53,805 bases of DNA from Planctomycetota bacterium (GCA_026692705.1 JAPLOE010000150.1:1-53805), one strand, 5' to 3'. Counted from the first letter of the stretch, positions 17,261 to 26,207 are shown. Numbers and translations: made by a program. The notes: a model not told the origin generated them from the letters alone.

Positions 17261-18826
17261 TCACTTGACGCCGTGCATCCAGCGGTTGATCAGGCCCGAC
17301 AGCACGATGACGCCGACGCCGACACCGATGCCGACGTACACCATCAGCGTGAAGACCTCGCCGTAGGCTTGCACCTTGCCGAGTGCGTCGACCGCGGCGC
17401 CAGCCTTCTTCGCGGCCATCGTCGACACCTCGCCGGCGAGGAAGTTGCCCGTCGCGATCGAGATGAACCACGCGCCCATCACCATGCCGGTCATGCGCCC
17501 CGGCGCGAGCTTCGTCACCATCGAGAGACCGACCGGCGAGAGGCACAGCTCACCCAGCGTGTGCACGATGTAGAGGCCGAGCAGGAAGTACCAGGCCACG
17601 AGACCCGCCGACGTCGCGGCACCGATGCCCTGGTTGATCACGAGGAAGCCCAGGCCCATGCCGAGGAATCCGAGGCCGAACTTGGCCGGGATCGACGGGT
17701 TCTTGCCCTTGCGGTCGAGCGCGACCCACAGCCACGAGAACACGGGTCCAAACAGGACGATCAGCACCGCGTTGACTGACTGCCACCATTCCGGCGGCAT
17801 GGTCCACGTGCCGACCGAAAGCGGGTCGAGCTGCTTCTTGGCGAAGAAGTTGAGCGAGTTGCCGGCCTGCTCGAAGCCCATCCAGAACACGCAGTTGAGG
17901 ATCAGCATCAGCACGAGCGCGAACAGCCGCTCCTTCTGCTCGCGTTCCTCGCGCATCCCGACCGAGATCAGGAACGCGATGATCACCGCGAAGCTGGCGT
18001 ACAGGATGTAGCCCACGACGTTGTCGCGCAGCGCGAGCAGCATGAACACGCCCGGGGCGACGATCAGGCCGCCCAGCGCGACCATCACGACCGGTCCGAG
18101 GCCCTGCTTGCCTTCGGGGGCGGTTCCCTTGTCGCCGAGCAGCTTCGTGAACGCGCTGAAACACACCAAACCGAGCAACATGCCCGCGCCAGCGAGCGCA
18201 AAGCCGTAGCGGTAGTCGGACTCGGCGGGCACGTAACCCGGCTCACCCTTCACGCCGATCTCGGGCGTTCCCATCGCCGCCGCGACCATCTGGCACAACA
18301 CGGGCGCGATTGCGGCACCGATGTTGATGCCCATGTAGAAGATCGTGAAGCCGCCGTCGCGCCGCGGGTCGCCCTGCTTGTAGAGCTTGCCGACCAGGCT
18401 CGAGATGTTCGGCTTGAACAGGCCATTGCCGACGATCAGGAGCGACAGGCCGAAGAAGAACACCTGCTTCTGGTCGAAGCCCATGTAGCTGCCTTGCGGC
18501 ACCATCAACATGAACTCGCCCGCGGCCATGAACAGGCCGCCCATCACGATCGAACGGCGGTAGCCGAGCACCCGGTCGGCGATCGAGCCGCCGAAGATTC
18601 CGAGCGCATAGACCAGCGCGGTGAAGCCACCGTAGCTCGCGGAGGCCTGCGCCTGCGCGTCATCGCCGTTCAGGTGCGAGAAGAACTGCTGCGCGATGTA
18701 CAACGCGAGCAGCGCGCGCATGCCGTAGTAGCAGAAGCGCTCCCACAGCTCGGCGAAGAACAAGACGAAGAGGCCAGCGGGGTGGCCAAGGATGGTCTTT
18801 TCGCTCGCGTCGGTCGATTGGCTCAT
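17261..18826 (-). CDS. POT/PTR family proton-coupled peptide transporter
   Basis: 521 residues with about 12-14 membrane helices. The N-terminal GHPAGLFVLFFAELWERFCYYGMRALL holds the POT ExxERFxYYG motif, and GGFTIFYMGINIGAAIAP is the second family signature (FYxxINxG). It imports di- and tripeptides with protons (DtpA-like). pepQ follows after 4 bp, and a DPP4-like peptidase gene lies 72 bp upstream on the same strand, so the three probably form a peptide-use operon. Transport specificity cannot be read from the sequence. Confidence 0.93.
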   Translation of the reverse strand: MSQSTDASEKTILGHPAGLFVLFFAELWERFCYYGMRALLALYIAQQFFSHLNGDDAQAQASASYGGFTALVYALGIFGGSIADRVLGYRRSIVMGGLFMAAGEFMLMVPQGSYMGFDQKQVFFFGLSLLIVGNGLFKPNISSLVGKLYKQGDPRRDGGFTIFYMGINIGAAIAPVLCQMVAAAMGTPEIGVKGEPGYVPAESDYRYGFALAGAGMLLGLVCFSAFTKLLGDKGTAPEGKQGLGPVVMVALGGLIVAPGVFMLLALRDNVVGYILYASFAVIIAFLISVGMREEREQKERLFALVLMLILNCVFWMGFEQAGNSLNFFAKKQLDPLSVGTWTMPPEWWQSVNAVLIVLFGPVFSWLWVALDRKGKNPSIPAKFGLGFLGMGLGFLVINQGIGAATSAGLVAWYFLLGLYIVHTLGELCLSPVGLSMVTKLAPGRMTGMVMGAWFISIATGNFLAGEVSTMAAKKAGAAVDALGKVQAYGEVFTLMVYVGIGVGVGVIVLSGLINRWMHGVK

Positions 18827-18898
18827 GGGGAGTTGGGGTCTCCGGTGAGGACGGCGGGGAGAGGTCGGGGGCCCGCGGCGTCGGGGTGGGACAGGGGG

Positions 18899-21109
18899 CT
18901 AGAGGTTAGCGCGGAGGAAGGCCGCCATCGTCAGGTACTTGTGCCGGTTCTGCACGGGATCGACGATCCCGTGGCGGTTGCCGGGATAGAGCATCAGGTC
19001 GAACGGCTGGCCCGCGCGTTGCAGGCGCTCGGCGAACTGCAGCGTGTTCTGCAGGTGGACGTTCTCGTCGATGACCCCGTGGATCAGGAGCGCACGCCCC
19101 GACAGGTTCGCCGCGGATTCCAGCACCGAACTGCTCCGGTACCCGGCCTCGTTCTCCGTCGGCAGGCCCATGTAGCGCTCGGTGTAGATCGAGTCGTACA
19201 GGCGCCAGTCCGTGACCGGCGCCCCGACGATGCCGCAGCGGAACTTCTTCGAGTGCGTGAGCGCGAACGCGGTCTGGTACCCGCCGTAGCTCCAGCCCCA
19301 CAGACCGACCCGACCCGGGTCCGCGATGCCCTGGGCCACCAGCCAGTCGACCGCGTCCTCGAGGTCCGCGAGCTCGCCCTCTCCCAGCCGTTGCCAGATG
19401 GCTTTCGTGGCCTCGAGCCCGCGCCCACTCGCCGAACGGTTGTCGACGGCGAGCACCACGTAACCCTCCTGCGCCAGCATCGTGTGGAACAGGCCGTCGG
19501 TCGTGAGCGGTCGGTCGAGCACCCGCGGCGCGTGCGGGCCTGCGTAAATCGAGAGCAGCGTCGGGTACCTGCGTCCCTTCGAGAAACCCGGCGGCAGAAT
19601 CAGCGCACCTTCGAGCTCGGCGCCGTCGCGCGTGCGCAGCTTCACGAACTTGGCCGGTTTCACGCCCTTCGCCGCGGCGGGCGCGCCGTCGACGCGTTCG
19701 AGCTCGCGGACGACGCTCCCGTCCGCCGCACACAGCCGCAACTGCGGCCACTCGCTCGCCGACGAGAACGTGTCGACGAAATGGCGTCCGTCCGGCGCCA
19801 TCTGCACGACGTGCGTGCCGTCCTCGCGGGTCACGCGCACCGGCTCGCTGCCGTCGAGCTTGCAGCGGAAGAGCTGCGCGCCCTTCACGTCGTCGCGGTC
19901 GCCCAGGAACCACGCTTCGCCGCTCGTCTCGTCGAAACGCACGAACGAATCGACCTCCCAGGGCCCGCGCGTGACTCGCCGTTCGAGCTTTCCGTCGCGC
20001 GAGTACAGGTACAGATGAGCGAAGCCGTCGCGCTCCGAAAGCCACAGGAAACGCCGGCCATTCTCGATCCACCACGGCCCGTCGTTGGGCTCGATCCAGG
20101 CCGCGGTCGAGTCGCGCAGCAGCGTCTTCGTCGTCCCCGTCGCCGGATCGGCCTCGACCAGATCGAGCCACGTCTGCACGCGATTCTGGATCTGGAACAG
20201 CACGCGCGTCGCGTCCGGCGTCCAACCGACGCGCACGATCAGCGGCTCGTCCTTCGACCACGGCCCCAGCTCGATCGGCGTGCTCTTGCCGCTGCCGAGC
20301 TCGACCACGTGCAACGTCGCGACCGGATTGGGATCACCCGCCTTCGGATAGCGCCAGGCCTCGTTGACCGGATGCACTTGCCGGTGGTCGGTGACGACGT
20401 AGGTCGGCACGCGGCTCTCGTCGATCACGAGGTAGGCGAGTCGCGTCGAGTCCGGCGACCACCAGAACGCGCCGAAATTGCCGCGACCGTAGACCTCCTC
20501 CTGATAGACCCAGTCGAGCCGCCCGTGCAGCAGGTTTTCGTTGCCCGCGGTCGTCAGCGCGCGCGGCGGCGAGCTGCCATCGGTCGGCGCGACCCACAGG
20601 TTCCAGTCGGCGACGAAAGCGACATGCTTGCCGTCGGGAGCGAGCGTCTCGCCGACTTCCTCGCGCGGGTCGTTGGTGAGCCGCACCGCGCGCTCGCTTT
20701 CGAGCGACAGGAAGAACAGGTCCTTCGACTCGTTGAGCAGCACGCCGTCACGCGCTGCCGTCCAGTCGAAGCGCGTGCGCGCGGCGAAGCGCTCTGCCGT
20801 CGCCTTGTCGACACCCGGCGCGGCTGCGAAGGCCTTGGTGAGCGCCTGTGCGTCGGCAAACGGCTTTTCGGCGCCACTCGCGACGTCGATGCGCGCGATG
20901 CGGCGCGCACCCGAAGCCGGATCGCGGCGCAGGCACAGGAAGCTCGTGCTGTCGGGGCTCCAGCCCGCGAAGGCCGATTCCAGCCGCAGTTTCGGAGGGA
21001 GCTCGATCAGGTCGTCGAGCGTGAGGCGGCCGGACGAACCGGGGCCGGGGACCACGGCACAGCCCGCGAGAGCGAGCGCGCCCACGAGCGGAAGGAGGCG
21101 AAGCTGCAT
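18899..21109 (-). CDS. Dipeptidyl peptidase IV-like (S9B) serine peptidase lipoprotein
   Basis: 736 residues. The lipobox LAGC (Cys17) marks a lipoprotein. Residues 40-470 form the beta-propeller with DWVYQEEVYGRG, whose Glu-Glu pair corresponds to the N-terminus-binding pair of DPP4. The alpha/beta-hydrolase domain has the triad Ser607 (GWSYGGYQ), Asp681 (HGVIDENVH) and His713 (GNRHGI), with spacing close to human DPP4. It releases N-terminal dipeptides, often X-Pro, outside the membrane. The products fit the transporter and prolidase genes just downstream. The start ATG 21109 is set by the signal peptide. It diverges from the M64 peptidase gene with 56 bp between. Confidence 0.92.
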   Translation of the reverse strand: MQLRLLPLVGALALAGCAVVPGPGSSGRLTLDDLIELPPKLRLESAFAGWSPDSTSFLCLRRDPASGARRIARIDVASGAEKPFADAQALTKAFAAAPGVDKATAERFAARTRFDWTAARDGVLLNESKDLFFLSLESERAVRLTNDPREEVGETLAPDGKHVAFVADWNLWVAPTDGSSPPRALTTAGNENLLHGRLDWVYQEEVYGRGNFGAFWWSPDSTRLAYLVIDESRVPTYVVTDHRQVHPVNEAWRYPKAGDPNPVATLHVVELGSGKSTPIELGPWSKDEPLIVRVGWTPDATRVLFQIQNRVQTWLDLVEADPATGTTKTLLRDSTAAWIEPNDGPWWIENGRRFLWLSERDGFAHLYLYSRDGKLERRVTRGPWEVDSFVRFDETSGEAWFLGDRDDVKGAQLFRCKLDGSEPVRVTREDGTHVVQMAPDGRHFVDTFSSASEWPQLRLCAADGSVVRELERVDGAPAAAKGVKPAKFVKLRTRDGAELEGALILPPGFSKGRRYPTLLSIYAGPHAPRVLDRPLTTDGLFHTMLAQEGYVVLAVDNRSASGRGLEATKAIWQRLGEGELADLEDAVDWLVAQGIADPGRVGLWGWSYGGYQTAFALTHSKKFRCGIVGAPVTDWRLYDSIYTERYMGLPTENEAGYRSSSVLESAANLSGRALLIHGVIDENVHLQNTLQFAERLQRAGQPFDLMLYPGNRHGIVDPVQNRHKYLTMAAFLRANL

Positions 21110-21165
21110 CGCCCGAGAAACTACCGGGAGGTTCCGGAGGCCGCCACAGCGCTATTCTTCGCGCG

Positions 21166-22611
21166 ATGAAGCTGCTCACCACCCTCGCCGTCCTCGCCTT
21201 CAGTGCCGCAGGTTGCGCTTCGACGCCCGTCGCCGCCGAGCTTTCGGCCCTCGAGCGCTTCCAGTCGCAGTTCACGGGAGCGACGCTGCGCTTCGACTAC
21301 CACCACACGGGCGACGCGAAGTCCGAGCACCTCGCGCCCGTCGGCCTGCGCCTCGAGGGCGAGTGGGCCGGGAGCCGCACCCAGCTCGTCGACCCGTCGA
21401 ACTTCGGGCTTTACCTGTTCGAGGTCGTCGACCCCGCGAGCGGCAACGTGCTGTTTTCGCGCGGTTTCTGCTCGATCTTCGGCGAGTGGGAGACGACCGG
21501 CGAGGCGAAGCAGGTCTGGCGTGCCTTCGAGGAGAGCCAGCGGTTCCCCGAGCCGCGCGCGGAGGTCGAGTTGCGGCTTCGCAAGCGCGCCGCCGACGGC
21601 ACCTTCGCCGCGCCGTTCTTCGCGCAGAAGTTCGACCCGACCTCGCGTTTCGTCGATCGTGCGCCGCTGCGTGCGGGCGCACGCGTCGTGCCGATCCACG
21701 AGAGCGGCCCCGCCGCCGAGCGCCTCGACCTGCTTGTGCTCGCCGAGGGGTACACCAAGGCCGAGGAACTGAAGTTCGAGGCCGACGCCAAGCGCCTCAC
21801 GCGCGCGCTGCTCGACACGCCGCCCTTCTCGACGCGTTCGGCGGACCTCAACGTGCGCGGCCTGTTCGTCGCCTCGCCGCAGTCGGGCATCCGCGACCCG
21901 CGCCGCGAGCAATGGAGCGAGAGCGCCTTCGGGGCCTCCTACAACGCCTTCGACAGCGACCGCTACGTGCTGACCTACCGCGACCGCGAGCTGCGCGAGT
22001 TCGCCGCCGCCGCGCCCTACGACTTCCTCGTGATCCTGTTCAACGGCCGCAAGTACGGCGGCGGTGGCATCTACAACCTGTGGTCGACCTGCGCCTCCGA
22101 CACGTCCGTCGCCGAGTACGTGTTCGTGCACGAGCTTGGCCACTCGCTCGGCGGCCTCGCCGACGAGTACTACAGCTCGCAGGTCAGCTACGAGGAGTTC
22201 ACGCCGCCGGGCACCGAACCCTGGGAACCCAACGTCACCGCGCTGCGCGAACCGTGGAACCTCAAGTGGCGCGATCTGATCGAGCCCGGCACGCCGCTCC
22301 CGACGCCCTGGGAAAAAGCCAACTACGACGCCGTCGACCTGAAGTTCCAGTCGCGCCGGGCGGAGCTCGCCAAGGGCCGCGACGACGCTGCCAACGAGGC
22401 GTTGTTCGCCGAGATCAAGGCCGTCACGACGCCCTTGCTTCAGGGAGAGAAGTTTGCGGGGCGCGTCGGTGCGTTCGAGGGCGCGGCTTACGAGGCTCGC
22501 GGGCTCTACCGGTCGTCGGTGGACTGCATCATGTTCACGCGCAATCCAAAGACGTTCTGTGCGGTGTGTGAGCGGGCGATCGATCGGGTCATTTCGATGT
22601 ACGCCAAGTGA
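21166..22611 (+). CDS. Peptidase M64 family lipoprotein
   Basis: 481 residues. A signal peptide with lipobox-like AAGC (Cys17) is followed by an N-terminal beta domain (about 30-170) and the M64 peptidase domain: RLDLLVLAEGYT, NAFDSDRYVLT, and the zinc motif FVHELGHSLGGLADEYY (His322, Glu323, His326). M64 was named for an IgA-cleaving enzyme, but environmental members have unknown substrates. The C-terminal CIMFTRNPKTFCAVCERAID segment carries three cysteines, as in other M64 proteins. It is secreted and probably membrane-anchored. The gene is followed by a long inverted repeat rather than an ordinary terminator. Confidence 0.9.
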   Translation: MKLLTTLAVLAFSAAGCASTPVAAELSALERFQSQFTGATLRFDYHHTGDAKSEHLAPVGLRLEGEWAGSRTQLVDPSNFGLYLFEVVDPASGNVLFSRGFCSIFGEWETTGEAKQVWRAFEESQRFPEPRAEVELRLRKRAADGTFAAPFFAQKFDPTSRFVDRAPLRAGARVVPIHESGPAAERLDLLVLAEGYTKAEELKFEADAKRLTRALLDTPPFSTRSADLNVRGLFVASPQSGIRDPRREQWSESAFGASYNAFDSDRYVLTYRDRELREFAAAAPYDFLVILFNGRKYGGGGIYNLWSTCASDTSVAEYVFVHELGHSLGGLADEYYSSQVSYEEFTPPGTEPWEPNVTALREPWNLKWRDLIEPGTPLPTPWEKANYDAVDLKFQSRRAELAKGRDDAANEALFAEIKAVTTPLLQGEKFAGRVGAFEGAAYEARGLYRSSVDCIMFTRNPKTFCAVCERAIDRVISMYAK

Positions 22612-22623
22612 GAGAGGAAGAGA

Positions 22624-22843
22624 GAAGAAGGAACCCGTTGGGGAGCGGATCGAGGAGAGAGGGAGCGAACCGGAGGGAGAGCGGAAGGGGGAGCGCGGGG
22701 CGCCGAGGCGAGCTGCACGTTCGTTCGTTGGCGCCGGCCGAGCCGAGCCGCCCAGCCGCCGTTGCGCTCTGTTCGCCAGCTCCTTTTCTCCCTCCGGTTT
22801 GCTCCCTCTCTCCTCCTTCTTCTCCCCCAGTGGTCCTTCTCTT
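22624..22843. repeat. Long imperfect inverted repeat, purine-rich then pyrimidine-rich, between the M64 gene and fbp
   Basis: The 330 bp from 22612 to 22941 hold no gene. Positions 22652-22680 and 22787-22815 (29 bp each) are reverse complements at 28 of 29 positions, the only mismatch being near the middle. Weaker complementarity extends the arms to about 22624-22684 and 22783-22843. The left arm is almost all purine (GAGGAGAGAGGGAGC), the right arm almost all pyrimidine. About 105 bp of GC-rich DNA lie between, with two GGCGCC sites. A transcript through it would form a long stem. It may be a bidirectional terminator, a relic of a small mobile element, or a regulatory hairpin. Confidence 0.75.
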
Positions 22844-22857
22844 TCCCGGGGCCGCGA

Positions 22858-22897
22858 GCCCGCCGCCTGCGGTACGCAGGTTCGGGGGCTGGCGGGC
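22858..22897 (+). other. Structured leader upstream of fbp
   Basis: GCCCGCC at 22858-22864 can pair with GGCGGGC at 22891-22897, enclosing a perfect inner hairpin CCTGCG-GTA-CGCAGG at 22866-22880. It ends 44 bp before the fbp ATG, so it would lie in the 5' untranslated leader. No known riboswitch consensus was recognised. Function is unknown. Confidence 0.4.
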
Positions 22898-22941
22898 CGA
22901 TGGGGGGGGAGCCAGACTGGTCGGCCCCCAAAACTTGCCCC

Positions 22942-23958
22942 ATGAGCACCCAAAACACGTTCCTCAAGGAGCTCGACGAGCGCAGCTCCGACAACCTCTT
23001 CACGCTGCAGTCCCACATCCTCGCGGAGCAGTCGAAGCATCCGGGGTCGACGGGCACGTTCTCGTGGATTCTGTCGGCGATGAGCCTGTCGGCCAAGGTG
23101 ATCGCGTCGAAGCTGCGGCGCGCGCGGCTCGATGACGTGCTCGGCGCGCTCGGCACCGAGAACGTGCAGGGCGAGCGCCAGCAGAAACTCGACGTGATCG
23201 CGAACGAGACGCTGCTCCGCTGCCTCGGGCGTCGCAAGGGCGTGGCGATCGTGGCCTCGGAAGAGAACGAGGAGCCGATCCTGCTGCGCGACAACGCCGA
23301 GGCCGAAGGTGGCTACTGCGTGCTGTTCGACCCGCTCGACGGCTCGTCGAACCTCGACGTCTGCGGCGGCGTCGGCACGATCTTCTCGATCCTCCAGCAC
23401 CCGTCCCCGGCGGCGACCGCCGACGAGGCCATGCTGCAGCCCGGCTCGCGCCAGCTCGCGGCCGGTTACATCCTGTTCGGCTCGTCGACCGTGTTCGTGC
23501 TCACGACCGGCAACGGCGTGTCGATGTTCGTGCTCGACCCGATGATCGGCGCCTTCCTGCGCGTCGAGGACAACCTGCGCATCCCGACCAAGGGCAAGAT
23601 CTACTCGCTCAACGAAGGCAACCGGCCGACGTTCCCCGAGGGTTACCAGCGCTACCTCGACTGGGCGCAGCACAACGGCTACTCGAGCCGCTACGCCGGC
23701 GCGATGGTCGCCGACGTGCACCGCACGCTCCTCAAGGGCGGCGTTTTCCTCTATCCGCCGACCGCCAAGGCACCCAACGGCAAGCTGCGCCTGATGTACG
23801 AGGCGAACCCGATGGCGTTCCTCGTCGAGCAGGCCGGTGGCAAGGCCTACGCGGGCAAGGAGCGCTTGCTCGACGTGCAGCCCAAGACGCTGCACCAGCG
23901 CACGACGGTCATCCTCGGAAGCTCCGAGGAAGTCGACCACGTGCTGCGGCACCTGTAG
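22942..23958 (+). CDS. fbp: Class I fructose-1,6-bisphosphatase
   Basis: 338 residues, the standard length. The metal site VLFDPLDGSSNLD (Asp130, Asp133) and SEENE are canonical, followed by FSILQ, YVLFGSSTVFVL-like, YAGAMVADVHRTLLKGGVFLYP and LRLMYEANPMAFLVEQAGG with the substrate-binding residues. The enzyme hydrolyses fructose-1,6-bisphosphate in gluconeogenesis. The ATG at 22942 begins MSTQNTFLKEL; the long upstream frame crosses the inverted repeat and is noncoding. A same-strand hydrolase-like gene starts 38 bp downstream. Confidence 0.95.
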   Translation: MSTQNTFLKELDERSSDNLFTLQSHILAEQSKHPGSTGTFSWILSAMSLSAKVIASKLRRARLDDVLGALGTENVQGERQQKLDVIANETLLRCLGRRKGVAIVASEENEEPILLRDNAEAEGGYCVLFDPLDGSSNLDVCGGVGTIFSILQHPSPAATADEAMLQPGSRQLAAGYILFGSSTVFVLTTGNGVSMFVLDPMIGAFLRVEDNLRIPTKGKIYSLNEGNRPTFPEGYQRYLDWAQHNGYSSRYAGAMVADVHRTLLKGGVFLYPPTAKAPNGKLRLMYEANPMAFLVEQAGGKAYAGKERLLDVQPKTLHQRTTVILGSSEEVDHVLRHL

Positions 23959-23996
23959 GGCAGCCGGGGAAGCTTCTGGCGGCGTAGCATGCCGCC

Positions 23997-25082
23997 ATGA
24001 CGAGCCTCGCTGCCCTCGCGTTCGCGTTCCTGTCGACGGTCCAGTCCGGTGAGTTGCGGCCGGAGTGGAAAGAGCAGAAGCTCTTCCACGGTGACCCGGT
24101 GCGTTACCTCGTCGTGCGCAATCCCGCACCCGAGGGCGCCAAGCTTCGACCGGTGCTCTGTTTGCCGACCGCCGGGGCGGAATCGGCACTCGAAGCTGCG
24201 GCCGTCCTCGTGGCGCGAGCGGCGGGACCGGCCACGCTCGTCGTGGTTCCGGCCGTCCTGGACACCGCCCACCGCTGCGCTGTCTACGCGGTTGACGACG
24301 AGGTCAAGTCCGGAACGGTCGACGCGCGGCAGCGTTCGCTGATCGTTGCGGAAGGGGCTGGCGCGGAACGAGCGCTGGCATGTCTGGCGTGGGAACCCGA
24401 CATGTTCGCCGGAGCATTGCTGCTTGCGCCGCCGGTCCTCTCGCCCAGCGAACTCGACAGCTTCTCTGAGGCGACCGCCGCTCCCCTTTCCATCGTGCGA
24501 GGTCGGCAGGACGACAACGCGGGCTGCCTCGCGCTGCTCGAACAACGTCTGGAGCAGGGCGCCGAGACGCAGCTCGACTTCGCCTCGACCTGCGAGCACG
24601 CCTCGATCGCCTGCAACGAGGGCTACCTCGGGCGGCGGCTGGGTGCGTTCCTGGCGGCCGAAGAGCGCCGTTCCGCGGCCGAAACCGCCATCCGGGCCGT
24701 GCTCGAGCGTTTCCACGGCGCCGCGGCGAAAGCCGACGGGAAGGAGTACTTCGCCTGCCTCGCGCCGGACGCGATCTTCATCGGCACCGACGCGAGCGAG
24801 CGCTGGACCGTGCCGCAGTTCCGCGCCTTCTGCGAACCGTACTTCTCCAAGGGCAAGGGCTGGACCTACACCGCCTCCGAGCGCCACGTCTACCTCGCTC
24901 CCGACCTGCGCACGGCCTGGTTCGACGAGCGCCTCGACAACGAAAGCTACGGAAAAGTGCGGGGTTCCGGCGTGTTGCGGCTGGACGGCGAGCGCTGGCG
25001 GATCACGCAGTACGTGCTGTCGATCCCGGTGCCCAACGAGCTCGCCAAGGACCTCGTCCAGCGCATCCGCGAGCGTCGCTGA
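23997..25082 (+). CDS. Secreted alpha/beta-hydrolase-like domain fused to a SnoaL/NTF2-like domain
   Basis: 361 residues. A short signal peptide (to about residue 17) is followed by a domain that looks like a degenerate alpha/beta-hydrolase (PVLCLPTAGAES, LIVAEGAGAERALACLAW, PLSIVRGRQDDNAG). The nucleophile position reads GAGAE, so no Ser is present, which argues against hydrolase activity. Residues 230-350 are a SnoaL-like/NTF2 fold (AIRAVLERFHGAAAKADGKEYFACLAPDA ... GSGVLRLDGERWRI), common in small-molecule-binding or isomerase domains. It lies 38 bp after fbp and a strong terminator follows it. The function is unknown. Confidence 0.65.
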   Translation: MTSLAALAFAFLSTVQSGELRPEWKEQKLFHGDPVRYLVVRNPAPEGAKLRPVLCLPTAGAESALEAAAVLVARAAGPATLVVVPAVLDTAHRCAVYAVDDEVKSGTVDARQRSLIVAEGAGAERALACLAWEPDMFAGALLLAPPVLSPSELDSFSEATAAPLSIVRGRQDDNAGCLALLEQRLEQGAETQLDFASTCEHASIACNEGYLGRRLGAFLAAEERRSAAETAIRAVLERFHGAAAKADGKEYFACLAPDAIFIGTDASERWTVPQFRAFCEPYFSKGKGWTYTASERHVYLAPDLRTAWFDERLDNESYGKVRGSGVLRLDGERWRITQYVLSIPVPNELAKDLVQRIRERR

Positions 25083-25133
25083 GCCTCGCGCGGGCTTCCC
25101 CAGGGCCGGTTTCCTCGGGTTTTTTCGACCTGG

Positions 25134-25187
25134 CCGGAGCGCACTCCGGTCGTGAGCGCGAAAAACATCGGGTTTTTCGCATTTTTC
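25134..25187 (+). terminator. Intrinsic terminator after the hydrolase-like gene
   Basis: GCGAAAAAC at 25158-25166 pairs with GTTTTTCGC at 25172-25180 around a 5-nt loop, followed by ATTTTTC. A second hairpin, CCGGAG-CGCA-CTCCGG at 25134-25149, lies just before. Together they separate the fbp-side genes from the HU gene. Confidence 0.8.
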
Positions 25188-25285
25188 TGGAGAGCAACCT
25201 CTGGAAGTGGGGGTGCGCTTTCTCTACAAGCAAGGCCATCGCGGTTCTCACGCCGCAAAAACCCCTGGAAACGTAGGAGAATTCG

Positions 25286-25636
25286 ATGGCTGCCAAGACT
25301 CCCGCCGCTAAGCCGGCCAAGATCACCCCCGCCAGCAAGGTCCGCACGAAGGGCGAGATCTACAACGCGATCGCCGGAGCTTCGCTCCTGTCGCGCAAGC
25401 AGGTCGTCAGCGTGTTCAACGCCTTCTCGGAACTGATCGCCGCCGACCTGGGCAAGAAGGGCCCCGGCGTCACGCAGGTCCCCGGCCTCATGAAGGTCAC
25501 CGTCGTCCGCAAGCCGGCGACCAAGGCGCGCAAGGGCATCAACCCCTTCACCGGCCAGGAAACGATGTTCAAGGCGAAGCCGGCGCGCAACGTCGTCAAG
25601 GTTCGCGCCATGAAGAACCTCAAGTCGATGGTCTGA
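25286..25636 (+). CDS. HU/IHF-family nucleoid protein with Ala/Pro/Lys-rich N-terminal extension
   Basis: 116 residues; typical HU has about 90. Residues 1-20 (MAAKTPAAKPAKITPASKVR) are an extra basic, Ala/Pro-rich arm of the histone H1 type. The HU core follows: TKGEIYNAIAGASLLSRKQVVSVFNAF, then the DNA-binding beta arm with ARKGINPFTGQE, in which Pro is the intercalating residue of the family. A good ribosome site TAGGAGA lies 6-7 bp before the ATG. It has its own transcription unit, after a terminator and before a 163-bp gap. It should bend and compact DNA. Confidence 0.92.
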   Translation: MAAKTPAAKPAKITPASKVRTKGEIYNAIAGASLLSRKQVVSVFNAFSELIAADLGKKGPGVTQVPGLMKVTVVRKPATKARKGINPFTGQETMFKAKPARNVVKVRAMKNLKSMV

Positions 25637-25799
25637 TTCGAGTCCTCGGTCGCTTCGGCCAGCGAGCGGATCCGTTCCGCCGCGCGGCCTGCGGCTCGAT
25701 TCGTTCGACCCCACGGTGGAGCGCACGCGCGGTCCATCGTGGGGTTGTCGTTTGGCGAGCGGGGCGTTTTCCCCGTGAATCCCCGGCGTTTCCCGCGAC

Positions 25800-26207
25800 T
25801 CAGGCGCGCGTCGACGGGCTCGCATTCGGCTTGGAGGTCGGCGTCGTGGCGATCAGCGCGCTGACCGCGAGCGTCCACGTCGGGAACATGCCGAGCACCG
25901 GCACGGCCTCGACGACGAGCACCGGCAGCAGCGCCCAGCGCCAGCCCATCACCGCGAACAGCGCGAACGCCGTCAGCCCGTCGACGGTCCACTGGATCGG
26001 CGGCGCGAGCTCGGCCGGGATCGAGATCACGTCGGACAGCGCGGCGATCGCGAAGGCGAGGATCTTGCGGCGGCGCGAGATTCCATTCGTGGCGAGCTCC
26101 GTCGTCGCGTTCGTCGTGGCGAGGCGCACGAGCTGCTGCGAGCCCGTCCCGGATCCGGAATCGGGCACCGCAGAAGTCGACGTGGTCCGCGGAGTTCGCT
26201 CGTCCAT
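25800..26207 (-). CDS. Small integral membrane protein, function unknown
   Basis: 135 residues from ATG 26207. A polar Ser/Thr-rich N-terminus (about 1-45) precedes three probable membrane segments: KILAFAIAALSDVISIP, VDGLTAFALFAVMGWRWALL and VVEAVPVLGMFPTWTLAVSAL. The middle of the protein, with IPAELAPPIQW, looks conserved-like, but I cannot name the family. It diverges from the VOC-family gene with 69 bp between starts. It could also start at an ATG at 26222. Confidence 0.6.
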   Translation of the reverse strand: MDERTPRTTSTSAVPDSGSGTGSQQLVRLATTNATTELATNGISRRRKILAFAIAALSDVISIPAELAPPIQWTVDGLTAFALFAVMGWRWALLPVLVVEAVPVLGMFPTWTLAVSALIATTPTSKPNASPSTRA

